The position numbers and the translations under genes were made by a program. The notes under the pieces were generated by a model, which worked only from the letters and a program-made list of their open reading frames with translations, had not been told where the DNA came from and did not search any database. Below, one piece after another: positions 27,429 to 36,003 of a stretch of 36,828 nt of DNA. The stretch is from Archangium violaceum Cb vi76. Lineage in GTDB: Bacteria; Myxococcota; Myxococcia; Myxococcales; Myxococcaceae. The DNA lies in contig NZ_JPMI01000290.1 of the NCBI RefSeq assembly GCF_000733295.1, positions 1-36,828 on the forward strand, read 5' to 3'. Every line of letters begins with the position of its first letter. Within the stretch, counting starts at the first letter, position 1.

Positions 27429-28436
27429 ATGAAGGGAGTTCTCGAGACGCAGGAGATGCACTCGCCGGCGCTGGAGTCCAATCCGCTGGGAGATCCGGCG
27501 CGGCGTCAGCTGCGGGTGTACCTGCCCCCGGGCTACGTGGAGGGCGCGCGGCGCTACCCGGCGGTGTACTTCCTCAACGCGTTCTCCAACAGCGGCAAGT
27601 CGTGGACGAACTTCTCCGCGTTCTCGGTGAGCGTGCCCGAGCGGCTGGACGCGCTGGTGGCCGCGGGGACGATTCCTCCGGTCATCGGCGTGTTCCCGGA
27701 CGGGTGGACGTCGATGGGCGGGAGCCAGTGGGTGAACAGCGACGCCATCGGCCGCTACCGGGACTTCCTGGCCAAGGACGTGGTGGGGTTCGTGGACCGC
27801 ACGTACCGCACGGTGCCCAAGGCGGTGGCGCGCGCGGTGGTGGGGCACAGCTCGGGCGGCTACGGCGCGCTGGTGATGGGCCGCTACCACCCGGAGATCT
27901 TCTCGCACCTGAGCGCGCAGTCCCCGGACGCCTACTTCGAGTACTGCTACCTGCCGGATCTCCCCAAGGCGGCCTCGGCGCTGCTCAAGGCGGGCGGGGT
28001 GGAGGCGTGGTACCAGGACTTCACCCGGCGCGCCCGCGAGACCAAGGCGCGCGGCGATGACTTCACCGTCATCAACGTGCTGGCCATGGCGGCGGCGTAC
28101 TCGCCGAAGAAGGGCGAGCCGCTCAACCTGGAGCTGCCCTTCGACCTGCAGACGGGCCGCATGCGGCTGGACGTATGGAACCGCTGGCTGGTGCATGATC
28201 CAGTGCGCTTCGTGCCCAAGTTCCTGGACGCCTTCCGCAAGCAGAAGACCGTCTTCATCGACTGCGGCTCGCGCGACGAGTTCAACCTGCGCTGGGGCGC
28301 GCGGATGGTGGCCGAGGACCTCAAGAACGGCGGCGTCGAGGCCGTGCACGAGGAGTTCGAGGACGGGCACACCGGGGTGAACTACCGCTTCGAGCGCTCG
28401 CTGTCGGTGATCGCTCCGCGGCTCGCGAGCGAGTAG
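27429..28436 (+). CDS. EstD-like alpha/beta-hydrolase (putative esterase)
   Basis: A 335-aa protein of the esterase family that includes EstD, Fes and antigen 85 (PF00756). It has LRVYLPPGYVEGARRYPAVYFLNAF at the N-terminus, the nucleophile elbow GHSSGG with Ser141, DCGSRDEF for the acid region near 280, and DGHTG with His314. No signal peptide is seen, so it is probably cytoplasmic. GGAGGG lies before the ATG, 28 bp after the glycosylase stop. It is 165 bp upstream of the beta-lysine operon on the same strand; a link to that pathway is not supported by sequence. Confidence 0.87.
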   Translation: MKGVLETQEMHSPALESNPLGDPARRQLRVYLPPGYVEGARRYPAVYFLNAFSNSGKSWTNFSAFSVSVPERLDALVAAGTIPPVIGVFPDGWTSMGGSQWVNSDAIGRYRDFLAKDVVGFVDRTYRTVPKAVARAVVGHSSGGYGALVMGRYHPEIFSHLSAQSPDAYFEYCYLPDLPKAASALLKAGGVEAWYQDFTRRARETKARGDDFTVINVLAMAAAYSPKKGEPLNLELPFDLQTGRMRLDVWNRWLVHDPVRFVPKFLDAFRKQKTVFIDCGSRDEFNLRWGARMVAEDLKNGGVEAVHEEFEDGHTGVNYRFERSLSVIAPRLASE

Positions 28437-28540
28437 TCATCCGAGCGCGTCTTCTCACTTCGTGAAACGAGGCATGCGATGACGCGGGGCGTTGTCGCGG
28501 CCCCGTGACGTTGCCTCTGGCGCTCCAACGTTCCCCCGGG

Positions 28541-28557
28541 TACACGCTAGCCGTGTA
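28541..28557. promoter_or_regulatory. Palindrome upstream of the beta-lysine operon
   Basis: TACACG, a 5-bp spacer CTAGC, then CGTGTA form a 17-bp perfect inverted repeat 44 bp before the kdd ATG. It may be the operator that controls the operon. No regulator gene is adjacent. Confidence 0.4.
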
Positions 28558-28601
28558 TTCGCGCGGGTGGGACATGTGCCTACCCGAGGCCTGGAGACGC
28601 C

Positions 28602-29633
28602 ATGAGCATCGACCGTTACGGATTGTCCCGCGTCGTGGGGGAGAAGGGCGTGTTGCCCCAGCGGGCGCGCAAGCTCGAACCCTCGCTGCCCTGCCGGGAG
28701 GCCGAGCTCCTCATCGACGTGGAGAGCCTCAACATCGACGCGGCCTCCTTCAAGCAGATCAAGGACGACGTGGGCGCGGAGCCGGCGCGCATCGCCGCCC
28801 GCGTGCAGGAGATCGTCCGCGAGCGCGGCAAGATGCAGAACCCGGTGACGGGCTCGGGCGGCATGCTGATCGGCCGGGTGAAGGAGATTGGCCCCAAGCA
28901 CCCGGCGCGCGGCGAGCTCCAGCCGGGAGATCGCATCGCCACGCTGGTGAGCCTCAGCCTGACGCCGCTCGTCATCGACGAGGTGAAGGCCGTGCACCCG
29001 TCCATCGATCGCGTGGACATCCGTGGCCACGCCATCCTCTTCGCCACGGGCCTCTACGCGAAGCTGCCCACGGACATGCCGGACACGCTGGCGCTGGCGG
29101 CGCTGGACGTGGCGGGCGCGCCGGCCCTCGTGGCCCGGTGGCTGCGTCCGGGCATGACGGTGGCGGTGCTCGGCTCGGGCAAGAGCGGCGCGTTGTGCCT
29201 CGCGCAGGCGCGGCGCAGCCTGAAGGGCCAGGGCCGGCTGCTGGCGCTCGACATCTCCGAGCAGGCGCTCGACACCCTGAAAGGTATCGGGCTGTGCGAC
29301 GTGGGCTTGAAGGTGGATGCCACCCAGGCCGTGGACACCATGGACGCGGTGTCCCGGGCCACCGACGGCGCCATGTGTGACCTGGTGATCAACTGCGCCT
29401 CGGTGGGGAATACGGAGATGGCCTCCATCCTCAGCGCGAAGGACGGCGGCACGGTCATCCTCTTCTCCATGGCCACGAGCTTCACCGCGGCGGCGCTGGG
29501 CGCCGAGGGCGTGGGCAAGGATGTGACCATGGTGGTGGGCAGTGGCTACGTGCCCGGGCATGCGGACTTCACGCTCGAACTGTTGCGCGCCGAGCCAGCC
29601 CTGCGCCGCCTCTTCGAAACGCGTTACGTATAG
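28602..29633 (+). CDS. kdd: L-erythro-3,5-diaminohexanoate dehydrogenase
   Basis: Oxidatively deaminates 3,5-diaminohexanoate to 5-amino-3-oxohexanoate with NAD(P)+. 343 aa. The N-terminal part is a GroES-like domain lacking the usual zinc ligands of alcohol dehydrogenases; it includes the Kdd-typical AASFKQIKDD and RGKMQNPVTGSGGMLIG. A Rossmann domain begins at VAVLGSGKSGALCLAQARRS, with LLALDISEQAL after it. GGAGA lies before the ATG. It is the first gene of the operon; kamD starts 12 bp after the stop codon. The assignment rests on these motifs and on all the other pathway genes following. Confidence 0.93.
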   Translation: MSIDRYGLSRVVGEKGVLPQRARKLEPSLPCREAELLIDVESLNIDAASFKQIKDDVGAEPARIAARVQEIVRERGKMQNPVTGSGGMLIGRVKEIGPKHPARGELQPGDRIATLVSLSLTPLVIDEVKAVHPSIDRVDIRGHAILFATGLYAKLPTDMPDTLALAALDVAGAPALVARWLRPGMTVAVLGSGKSGALCLAQARRSLKGQGRLLALDISEQALDTLKGIGLCDVGLKVDATQAVDTMDAVSRATDGAMCDLVINCASVGNTEMASILSAKDGGTVILFSMATSFTAAALGAEGVGKDVTMVVGSGYVPGHADFTLELLRAEPALRRLFETRYV

Positions 29634-29645
29634 TAAGGTGCCACC

Positions 29646-31196
29646 ATGCCAGGTCCGTTCATCGATGACGCGCAGATCGCTCGTGCGCGAAAGCTGGCGG
29701 AAGACATCACCGAGCCCATCTTCGAGCTCATCCGCCGCAATACCACCGTCTCCGTCGAGCGCACCGTGCTGCGTTTCTTCGGCATCTCCGACGCGGGAGC
29801 CGGAGGCGTGCCGCTCGCCAACCTGATGGTCGACCGGCTCAAGGCGGCCGGAGTCCTCAACAAGGGCGCGGCGTACTGGTACGGCCGTGCGCTGCAGATG
29901 GGCGCGCGCAGCCCCATGGAGGCCGTGGAGCGGCTGACCGCGCTGCCAGCGGAGAAGCTGGGGCCCCTCTCCCCGGAGATGGAGCGGAACCTCCGCGACG
30001 AGGTGCGCGCCGAGGCCCGCTCCGCCATGGACGACTTCAAGTCCCGCATCGCCCAGCGTGACGCGTTGCGCAAGGAGTTGGGCAGTGGCGCGGCGCCGCA
30101 CAAGTACGTGATCGTCGCCACGGGCAACATCTACGACGACGTGGATCAGGCCCGGGCGGCGGCGCAGGCGGGCGCGGACATCATCGCCGTCATCCGCTCC
30201 ACGGCGCAGTCGCTGCTGGACTACGTGCCCCACGGCGCCACCACCGAGGGCTACGGCGGCACGTACGCCACCCAGGAGAACTTCCGCATCATGCGCGAGG
30301 CCCTGGATGACGAGAGCCGCAAGCTCAAGCGCTACATCCAGCTGACCAACTACTCGTCGGGCCTGTGCATGGCGGAGATCGCCTTCGCCGCGGCCTACGA
30401 GCGGCTGGACATGCTGCTCAACGACGCGATGTACGGAATCCTGTTCCGCGACATCAACATGCGGCGCACGTTCATCGACCAGTACTTCAGCCGCCGCATC
30501 TGCGCCCAGGCCGGCATCATCATCAACACCGGCGAGGACAACTACATCACCACCGCGGACGCCTACGACGCGGCGCACACCGTCATCGCCAGCCAGTTCA
30601 TCAACGAGTCCTTCGCCAGGCGCGCGGGCCTCGAGGACTGGCAGCTGGGCCTGGGGCACTCGTACGAGATCGACCCCTACCGGGCGGACACGCTGCTGTT
30701 GGAGCTGTCGCAGGCGATGCTGGTGCGCCGGTGCTTCCCCAACGCGCCGCTGAAGTACATGCCGCCCACCAAGCACAAGGAGACGGACATCTTCTTCAGC
30801 CACGCGTACGACGTGATGGCGGACCTGGTGGCCATCTGGACGCGGCAGGGCATCCAGCTGCTGGGAATGATGACGGAGGCCATGCACACGCCACTGCTGG
30901 CGGACCGGTACGTGGCGCTGAAGGCGGCCAGCTACATCCACCGGGCGGCGGCGGGCATCGACGAGGAGTTCACCGTGCGAGAGGACGGGAAGATCGCCAA
31001 CCGGGCGCGCGAGGTGTTCGGCAGGGCGATGGAGCTGCTGGAGGAGTGCCAGAAGGACGGCATGGTGGCGGCCATCGGCCGGGGCCATTTCGGTGACGTG
31101 AAGCGCTCGGAGACGGGCGGCAAGGGGCTGGAGGGCGTGATGGAGAAGGCTCCGGACTACTTCAACCCGTTCCAGGAAATGCTGGAGGCGCCATGA
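29646..31196 (+). CDS. kamD: Beta-lysine / D-lysine 5,6-aminomutase, alpha subunit
   Basis: The large subunit of an adenosylcobalamin- and PLP-dependent mutase that shifts the terminal amino group of beta-L-lysine (or D-lysine) from C6 to C5. 516 aa, the family length. Recognisable stretches: ARKLAEDITEPIFELIRRNTTVSVERTVLR, MGARSPMEAVERL, ADIIAVIRSTAQSLLDYVPHGATTEGYGGT, YIQLTNYSSGLCM, IINTGEDNYITTADA and HKETDIFFSHAYD. These form the TIM barrel that holds substrate against cobalamin. AAGGTG lies before the ATG. The stop overlaps the next ATG by 4 bp. Cobalamin made or imported elsewhere is required. Confidence 0.95.
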   Translation: MPGPFIDDAQIARARKLAEDITEPIFELIRRNTTVSVERTVLRFFGISDAGAGGVPLANLMVDRLKAAGVLNKGAAYWYGRALQMGARSPMEAVERLTALPAEKLGPLSPEMERNLRDEVRAEARSAMDDFKSRIAQRDALRKELGSGAAPHKYVIVATGNIYDDVDQARAAAQAGADIIAVIRSTAQSLLDYVPHGATTEGYGGTYATQENFRIMREALDDESRKLKRYIQLTNYSSGLCMAEIAFAAAYERLDMLLNDAMYGILFRDINMRRTFIDQYFSRRICAQAGIIINTGEDNYITTADAYDAAHTVIASQFINESFARRAGLEDWQLGLGHSYEIDPYRADTLLLELSQAMLVRRCFPNAPLKYMPPTKHKETDIFFSHAYDVMADLVAIWTRQGIQLLGMMTEAMHTPLLADRYVALKAASYIHRAAAGIDEEFTVREDGKIANRAREVFGRAMELLEECQKDGMVAAIGRGHFGDVKRSETGGKGLEGVMEKAPDYFNPFQEMLEAP

Positions 31197-31687
31197 TGCT
31201 CGGCTCGTTGCTGGTGATGGTGCTCGCGGCCGGGGAGCCGGCGGCCGAGCTGACGAAGTACGAGGTGAAGACGCTCGCGCTGCAGGTGCCCTCCGAGTGG
31301 CAGCAGTCCGAGGCGGATGGCACCCAGCGCTTCGATGACCCGGACGGGGACGCGTACCTGCTGGTGGACGTGGGCGCGGTGCAGTCGGCGGGGATGAAGC
31401 CCCAGAAGTGCCTGGAGAAGATCCTCGCCGCCATGGGGAGCGAGCAGGGCGGCTGGAAGCAGCTCAAGCTGGGCAAGGCTCCGGCGGCGCGCCGCGTGGA
31501 CTCGGACACCACGCCGGACGGCGCGGAGTCGGTGCAGACGGTGACGTACGTGGGTTGTGACGGGAAGACCACCTGGTCGCTCGTCTTCCACATGGACGCG
31601 AAGAAGAAGGACCGCTTCGAGACGCTGGCGGAGAAGGTGGCCGGCAGTGTCGCGTACGCGAAGTCCTCGGCCAGGAAGGGGAAGTAA
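31193..31687 (+). CDS. Small exported protein inserted between kamD and kamE
   Basis: A 164-aa protein I cannot assign. It begins with a short hydrophobic segment (MMLGSLLVMVLAAGEPAAE) that looks like a weak signal peptide or lipid-free export signal, without the usual basic start. The rest reads as a compact alpha/beta domain with LALQVPSEWQQSEADGTQRFDDPDGDAYLLVDVGAV and two cysteines, resembling small periplasmic domains that shield or carry proteins. The ATG overlaps the kamD stop by 4 bp and kamE starts 5 bp after it, so it is translated with the mutase subunits. A periplasmic protein there is unexpected because the pathway is cytoplasmic. If not exported, it may be a chaperone for the mutase. 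Confidence 0.75.
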   Translation: MMLGSLLVMVLAAGEPAAELTKYEVKTLALQVPSEWQQSEADGTQRFDDPDGDAYLLVDVGAVQSAGMKPQKCLEKILAAMGSEQGGWKQLKLGKAPAARRVDSDTTPDGAESVQTVTYVGCDGKTTWSLVFHMDAKKKDRFETLAEKVAGSVAYAKSSARKGK

Positions 31688-31692
31688 CGGCC

Positions 31693-32481
31693 ATGGCGAC
31701 GAAGCCGACGAAACAGATCATCCGCCCCTACGGCGACCGGCGCGACGACGGCGTGGTGCAGCTGTCGTTCACGCTGCCGGTGCCGTTGTCGGAGAAGGCC
31801 AAGGAGGCCGCGGCGGTGTTCGCGCGGAAGATGGGGTTCAGCGACGTGAAGGTGGCCGCCGCCGAGCGTGCCGCCGACACGTACACCTTCTTCATCGTGT
31901 ACGCGCGCACGCAGCACTCGCTGGACTACGCGGAGATCGACGTTCCCGAGGTGGTGGTGAAGAAGCTCGGGTTCGATGATCTCAACGTGCTCATCAAGGA
32001 GAAGGTGGGGCGGCGCATCGTGGTGTTCGGCGCGTGCACGGGCACGGACACGCACACGGTGGGTATCGACGCCATCCTCAACATGAAGGGGTACGCGGGC
32101 GACTACGGCCTGGAGCGCTATCCCTGGTTCGAGGCCTTCAACCTGGGCAGCCAGGTGCCCAACGAGGAGCTCATCAAGCGGGCCATGGCGCGCAACGCGG
32201 ACGCCATCCTCGTGTCGCAGGTGGTGACGCAGCGGGACGTGCACAAGGACAACTCGCGCCAGTTCATCGATGCGGCGAAGGCGGCGGGCATCCACGGCAA
32301 GACGCTGCTCTTGTTGGGTGGGCCGCGCGTGGATCTCAAGCTGGCGCTGGAGCTGGGCTTCGACGTGGGCTTCGGCCCGGGGACGAAGCCCTCGGACGTG
32401 GCCAACTACATCGTGCACCAGGTCCTCCAGAAGGAAGGCAAGGAGGACAAGAACGTGCACTGGGAGGGGGAGCCCAAGTGA
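31693..32481 (+). CDS. kamE: Beta-lysine / D-lysine 5,6-aminomutase, beta subunit
   Basis: The small subunit, which binds cobalamin and PLP. 262 aa. The cobalamin motif D-x-H-x-x-G appears as GTDTHTVG with His121, the lower axial ligand. Lys132 in [14 protein letters not shown] lies 11 residues further on, the same spacing as His133 and the PLP lysine Lys144 in the Clostridium sticklandii enzyme. Further family segments: [38 protein letters not shown], and the [22 protein letters not shown] phosphate or cofactor loop. The stop overlaps the next start by 4 bp (GTGA). It pairs with kamD despite the intervening gene. Confidence 0.95.
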   Translation: MATKPTKQIIRPYGDRRDDGVVQLSFTLPVPLSEKAKEAAAVFARKMGFSDVKVAAAERAADTYTFFIVYARTQHSLDYAEIDVPEVVVKKLGFDDLNVLIKEKVGRRIVVFGACTGTDTHTVGIDAILNMKGYAGDYGLERYPWFEAFNLGSQVPNEELIKRAMARNADAILVSQVVTQRDVHKDNSRQFIDAAKAAGIHGKTLLLLGGPRVDLKLALELGFDVGFGPGTKPSDVANYIVHQVLQKEGKEDKNVHWEGEPK

Positions 32482-32873
32482 GCAACGTGAAGGCTGTCAT
32501 CCGGCTGCGCATGAGCAGCCACGACGCGCATTACGGTGGAAACCTGGTGGACGGGGCGCGGATGCTGGGGTTGTTCGGCGACGTGGCCACCGAGCTGTGC
32601 ATCCGGATGGATGGAGACGAGGGCCTGTTCCGGGCCTACGACTCGGTGGAGTTCCTGGCGCCGGTGTACGCGGGGGACTTCATCGAGGCGGAGGGGGAGA
32701 TCGTCAATACGGGCAACACGTCGAGGAAGATGCGTTTCGAGGCGCGCAAGGTGATCCGGCCGCGTCCGGATGTGAACGACTCGGCGGCGGACGTATTGGC
32801 GGAGCCGGTGGTGGTGTGTAGAGCCAGTGGGACCTGCGTGGTGCCAAAAGACAAACAGCGAGGTCAGCGATGA
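32478..32873 (+). CDS. kal: 3-aminobutyryl-CoA ammonia-lyase
   Basis: Eliminates ammonia from L-3-aminobutyryl-CoA to give crotonyl-CoA. A 131-aa hot-dog-fold protein, the size of the known enzyme. It begins at a GTG overlapping the kamE stop and carries [28 protein letters not shown], the segment of the family near the CoA site, then [36 protein letters not shown]. The assignment depends partly on context, since hot-dog proteins are hard to tell apart, but the operon position next to kce is exactly that of kal in lysine fermenters. The stop overlaps the kce ATG by 4 bp. Confidence 0.9.
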   Translation: MSNVKAVIRLRMSSHDAHYGGNLVDGARMLGLFGDVATELCIRMDGDEGLFRAYDSVEFLAPVYAGDFIEAEGEIVNTGNTSRKMRFEARKVIRPRPDVNDSAADVLAEPVVVCRASGTCVVPKDKQRGQR

Positions 32874-33697
32874 ACCCCATGGTCATTACGGCGGCGATGG
32901 TGGGGGCGGAGACGACGCGCGAGCAGACGCCCTACCTTCCGATCAGCGCGGAGGAGATCGCCGAGGACGCGGTGAAGTGCCGGGAGGCGGGAGCGGCGAT
33001 GGTGCACCTGCACGTGCGCACGCCGGACGGCAAGCCGTCGCAGGACACGGAGCTGTTCCGAGCGGCGATTCGCGCCATTCGCAAGAGGACGGACATCCTC
33101 ATCCAGGTGTCCACGGGTGGAGCGGTGGGGATGGGGGTGGACGAGCGGTGTGGCGGGTTGCGGCTGACGGGAGAGGATCGGCCGGACATGGCCACGCTGA
33201 CGACGGGGACGGTGAACTTCGGGGACGAGGTCTTCTGGAATCCGCGTGCGCTGGTGCGTGACATCGCGAAGAGGATCAAGGCCCTGGGGTTGAAGCCGGA
33301 GTTCGAGTGCTTCGACGTGGGGATGGTGGACGAGGCGAGGGCGCTGGCGAAGGAGGGAGTAGCGGAGCTCCCGGGCCACTTCGACTTCGTGCTGGGGGTG
33401 CCAGGGGCGCTGACGGCGCGGGAGGACGCGCTGGACTTCATGATCAAGTCGCTGCCGGAGGGGAGCACGTGGACGGTGGCGGCGATGGGCAGACACCAGT
33501 TGCCGTTCGTGGAGCTGGCGGCGGAGCGGGGCGGCAACTCGCGAGTGGGGCTGGAGGACAACATCTACGTGTCCAAGGGCGTGTTGGCGAAGGGCAACTG
33601 GGAGTTGGTGGCGGAGGCGGCGAAGAGGGCGAAGGCGAAGGGCCGGACGCTGGCGACGCCGCAGGAAGCGCGCAAGCTGCTGCGCCTCGACGCCTGA
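32870..33697 (+). CDS. kce: 3-keto-5-aminohexanoate cleavage enzyme (BKACE family)
   Basis: Reacts 5-amino-3-oxohexanoate with acetyl-CoA to give 3-aminobutyryl-CoA and acetoacetate. A 275-aa TIM-barrel enzyme of the beta-keto acid cleavage family (PF05853). Metal ligands visible: His46 and His48 (VHLHVR) and Glu229 (VGLEDNIY), agreeing with those of the characterised Kce. Other conserved stretches: [35 protein letters not shown] and [30 protein letters not shown]. It is the last gene of the operon; a palindromic repeat follows. BKACE enzymes have several substrates, but the neighbouring kdd and kal fix this one. Confidence 0.95.
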   Translation: MNPMVITAAMVGAETTREQTPYLPISAEEIAEDAVKCREAGAAMVHLHVRTPDGKPSQDTELFRAAIRAIRKRTDILIQVSTGGAVGMGVDERCGGLRLTGEDRPDMATLTTGTVNFGDEVFWNPRALVRDIAKRIKALGLKPEFECFDVGMVDEARALAKEGVAELPGHFDFVLGVPGALTAREDALDFMIKSLPEGSTWTVAAMGRHQLPFVELAAERGGNSRVGLEDNIYVSKGVLAKGNWELVAEAAKRAKAKGRTLATPQEARKLLRLDA

Positions 33698-33737
33698 CCC
33701 CAGGCTGTACCCACTGGAGTTGCTACCTCGCCCATAT

Positions 33738-33772
33738 CCCCTCTCCCTCTGGGAGAGGGACGGGGTGAGGGT
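33738..33772. repeat. Palindromic repeat, copy 5
   Basis: CCCTCTCCCTCTGGGAGAGGGACGGGGTGAGGGT, the cleanest copy, followed by a tail with GGGGTTGAACCC as in the copy inside the NRPS gene. It lies between convergent kce and dioxygenase genes and may end both transcripts. Confidence 0.8.
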
Positions 33773-33796
33773 ATAGAGCCCTGGGGTTGAACCCGT

Positions 33797-34555
33797 TCAC
33801 CCCCCGGAAGTAGAGGGCCCCTGGAACCCCTTGGATCGGAACGTGAGCACGAGGGTATCCCGGTGGCCCCGTTCACCCAGGGGTTGAATCGGGGTGCTCT
33901 CATGAATCACCCGTTCATCATCGAGCAGCAGAGCGGACCAAGGCTCGGTCAAGGTGAACCGGATGCCGTTCGGACCAGAGGCCTCGAACACGCGAGTTTC
34001 ACCGCCCTTGATGCCCTCGCGGCCGACGAGGAGCACGGCGACGAAGTCCACACCATCCCGATGAGCGCCCTCGGGAGTGGGCCGGCCGATGCCATCGGTG
34101 GTGTCGATGCGGAACTGATGGGCCTCGACGAACCACGGCTGAGGCCCCTTCAAGGCGGAGCAGCACGCGGCGAGCCCGCGCAGCAACTGTGACCAGACCG
34201 GCTGTTCAACGACGTCGGGAGTCATCGGCTCGAACCAGCGCTCCAGGCCGCCGTGGAGAGCGTTGTACTCGACGGGCTGCCAGTGCGCCCGGTGTGGCAC
34301 TGGCCTGACGGCCGTCCCCTCGACGACGAAGCACGAGTGCCGGCGGGAGCGGTAGCGGCCGCCGTCGCGCAGGTAGGCATCGGGCAGCAGACCATCCCAG
34401 GTCGGACGCAGGGCCTCGAGCGAGGAGGCTTGGGTACCCACCAGCTCGCACAGGCTGGTGCGGCTGAGGACGGTGTAGCCGCGCTCGCGCAGGACGGCGG
34501 TGACCTCGGAGGGGGGAGTGAGGGGAGGCGAGAAGCTCATGGACGGGCGCACCAT
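33797..34555 (-). CDS. 2-oxoglutarate/Fe(II) dioxygenase, amino-acid hydroxylase type
   Basis: A 252-aa protein that fits the 2OG-Fe(II) oxygenase family PF10014, whose known members hydroxylate free amino acids such as isoleucine, leucine and methionine. The iron triad is visible: His165-x-Asp167 in GAHRDGVDFVAVLLVGREGIKGGETRVF and His218 in ERVIHEST. A basic residue (RDTLVLTF, Arg near 234) would bind 2-oxoglutarate. No signal peptide. The start at 34555 or at 34540 is uncertain as neither has a ribosome site. It is convergent with kce and divergent from the thiolase gene, sharing their control region. The substrate is unknown; free amino acid hydroxylation is an inference. Confidence 0.85.
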   Translation of the reverse strand: MVRPSMSFSPPLTPPSEVTAVLRERGYTVLSRTSLCELVGTQASSLEALRPTWDGLLPDAYLRDGGRYRSRRHSCFVVEGTAVRPVPHRAHWQPVEYNALHGGLERWFEPMTPDVVEQPVWSQLLRGLAACCSALKGPQPWFVEAHQFRIDTTDGIGRPTPEGAHRDGVDFVAVLLVGREGIKGGETRVFEASGPNGIRFTLTEPWSALLLDDERVIHESTPIQPLGERGHRDTLVLTFRSKGFQGPSTSGG

Positions 34556-34613
34556 GGCCGGGCGGAGCCCGCTTGGAAAGGGCCGTGTCGCCCTCTGTCC
34601 TTGCGCGAGGCCC

Positions 34614-34657
34614 GGTTACGGATTATCCATGTCATATTACTTCCGTAATCCGTAACC
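34614..34657. promoter_or_regulatory. 12-bp perfect inverted repeat upstream of the thiolase gene
   Basis: GGTTACGGATTA (34614-34625) is the exact reverse complement of TAATCCGTAACC (34646-34657), 20 bp apart. A smaller palindrome, ATTAC-TTCC-GTAAT (34636-34649), overlaps the right arm. The site is AT-richer than its surroundings and ends 16 bp before the thiolase ATG. It looks like the operator of a dimeric regulator such as the TetR protein encoded after the thiolase. Confidence 0.65.
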
Positions 34658-34673
34658 ACGAAGAGGGGCGCAC

Positions 34674-35909
34674 ATGACCACGAGCTACGTCATCGACGCG
34701 GTAAGGACTCCGAGAGGGCGCGGGAAGGCGGGCAAGGGAGCGCTGTCCGGCCTCCATCCCCAGGAGCTGCTGGCGCAGGTGCTGAACACGCTCCAGAAGC
34801 GCCAGGGCTTCGACGCGCGCGAGGTGGACGATGTGATGGCGGGGTGCGTCTCGCAGGTAGGCGAGCAGGGCGCGAACCTGGCCCGCAACGCGGTGTTGGC
34901 GGCGGGGTGGCCCAACGAGGTGCCGGGGGTGTCGCTCAACCGCTTCTGCGCGTCCGGGCTGCAGGCGGTCCACTTTGGCGCCATGGCTGTGGGCTCGGGG
35001 GCGATGGACCTGGTCATCTCCGGTGGCGTGGAGAGCATGTCGCGCGTCCCCATGGGCTCGGATGGCGGAGGCCAGGACGGCGGCAACACGCACCTGCGCG
35101 AGCGCGTGTTCCAGGTGCCCCAGGGCATCAGCGCGGACCTCATCGCGACGCTCGAGGGGTTCTCGCGCGAGGACCTGGATGCCCTGGCGCTCCGTTCGCA
35201 GAAGAACGCGGCGCGGGCCATCGAGGAGGGCCGGTTCGCGAAGTCGCTGTTCCCCGTGAAGGATCCCCACACCGGCTCGGTGCTGCTCGCGCGTGACGAG
35301 TTCCCCCGCCCCGACACCACGGCCGAGGGGCTCGCCACCCTCAAGCCCGCGTTCACCACGCTGGGAGAGACGGTCGCTGGCCCGAAGGGGGAGACGTTGG
35401 ATCAACTCGCGCTCGCGGCGTACCCGCGGGCGAAAACCATCCGGCACCTGCACACCGCGGGCAACTCGAGCGGCATCGTCGACGGAGCCGCCGGGGTGCT
35501 GCTCGCGTCGGAGCGGTACGTCCGGGAGCGGGGAATCAAACCGCGGGCCCGCATCCGCGCGATGACGACGCTCGGGAGCGAGCCGGTGCTGATGCTCACC
35601 GCGCCCGCGCCGGCGAGCCAGAAGGTGCTCCGCCTCGCGGGCATGAAGGCGAGCGACATCGACCTGTGGGAGATCAACGAGGCCTTCGCGGGCGTGGTGC
35701 TGCAGACGACGCGGGCGCTGGGGATCGACCCCGAGCGCGTGAACGTCAACGGAGGCTCCATCGCGCTTGGCCACCCGCTCGGCGCGACGGGCGCGATGCT
35801 GCTCGGCACGGCGCTCGACGAGCTGGAGCGGACTGGCAAGCAGACCGCGCTCATCACGCTGTGCGTCAGTGGCGGTCAGGGCATCGCCACCGTGCTCGAG
35901 CGGCTCTGA
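34674..35909 (+). CDS. Thiolase (acetyl-CoA C-acyltransferase type)
   Basis: A 411-aa thiolase, which condenses two acyl-CoAs or cleaves a 3-ketoacyl-CoA. Catalytic residues: Cys92 ([12 protein letters not shown]), the NEAFAG loop near 340, His367 ([15 protein letters not shown]) and Cys397 (LCVSGGQG). A loop [12 protein letters not shown] and the lack of the usual long CoA-binding insert seen in some trifunctional enzymes suggest a beta-oxidation or degradative type rather than a biosynthetic FadA partner. GAGGGG lies before the ATG. It follows the inverted-repeat operator and precedes the TetR gene. It could use acetoacetyl-CoA arising from the beta-lysine route, but that is inference. Confidence 0.93.
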   Translation: MTTSYVIDAVRTPRGRGKAGKGALSGLHPQELLAQVLNTLQKRQGFDAREVDDVMAGCVSQVGEQGANLARNAVLAAGWPNEVPGVSLNRFCASGLQAVHFGAMAVGSGAMDLVISGGVESMSRVPMGSDGGGQDGGNTHLRERVFQVPQGISADLIATLEGFSREDLDALALRSQKNAARAIEEGRFAKSLFPVKDPHTGSVLLARDEFPRPDTTAEGLATLKPAFTTLGETVAGPKGETLDQLALAAYPRAKTIRHLHTAGNSSGIVDGAAGVLLASERYVRERGIKPRARIRAMTTLGSEPVLMLTAPAPASQKVLRLAGMKASDIDLWEINEAFAGVVLQTTRALGIDPERVNVNGGSIALGHPLGATGAMLLGTALDELERTGKQTALITLCVSGGQGIATVLERL

Positions 35910-35947
35910 GCCCACGGGCCGCCTCTCGTCCGGAGCCCGAGCGAGCC

Positions 35948-35977
35948 TTGACCCATGAGGGGGGAAACATTATCCCC
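35948..35977 (+). promoter_or_regulatory. Promoter and inverted repeat before the TetR gene
   Basis: TTGACC (35948-35953) and TATCCC (35971-35976), 17 bp apart, form a weak sigma-70-like promoter. GGGGA (35961-35965) and TCCCC (35973-35977) form an inverted repeat across the -10 box, a usual place for autoregulation. The site has no clear likeness to the thiolase operator. Confidence 0.35.
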
Positions 35978-36003
35978 ATCATGAACAGGAGCGAGGTCGA
36001 GGC

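Noticed and set aside
28455-31088. An 877-codon minus-strand open frame
   Set aside because: It lies antisense to kdd and kamD, which are certain; its composition is typical of a shadow frame.
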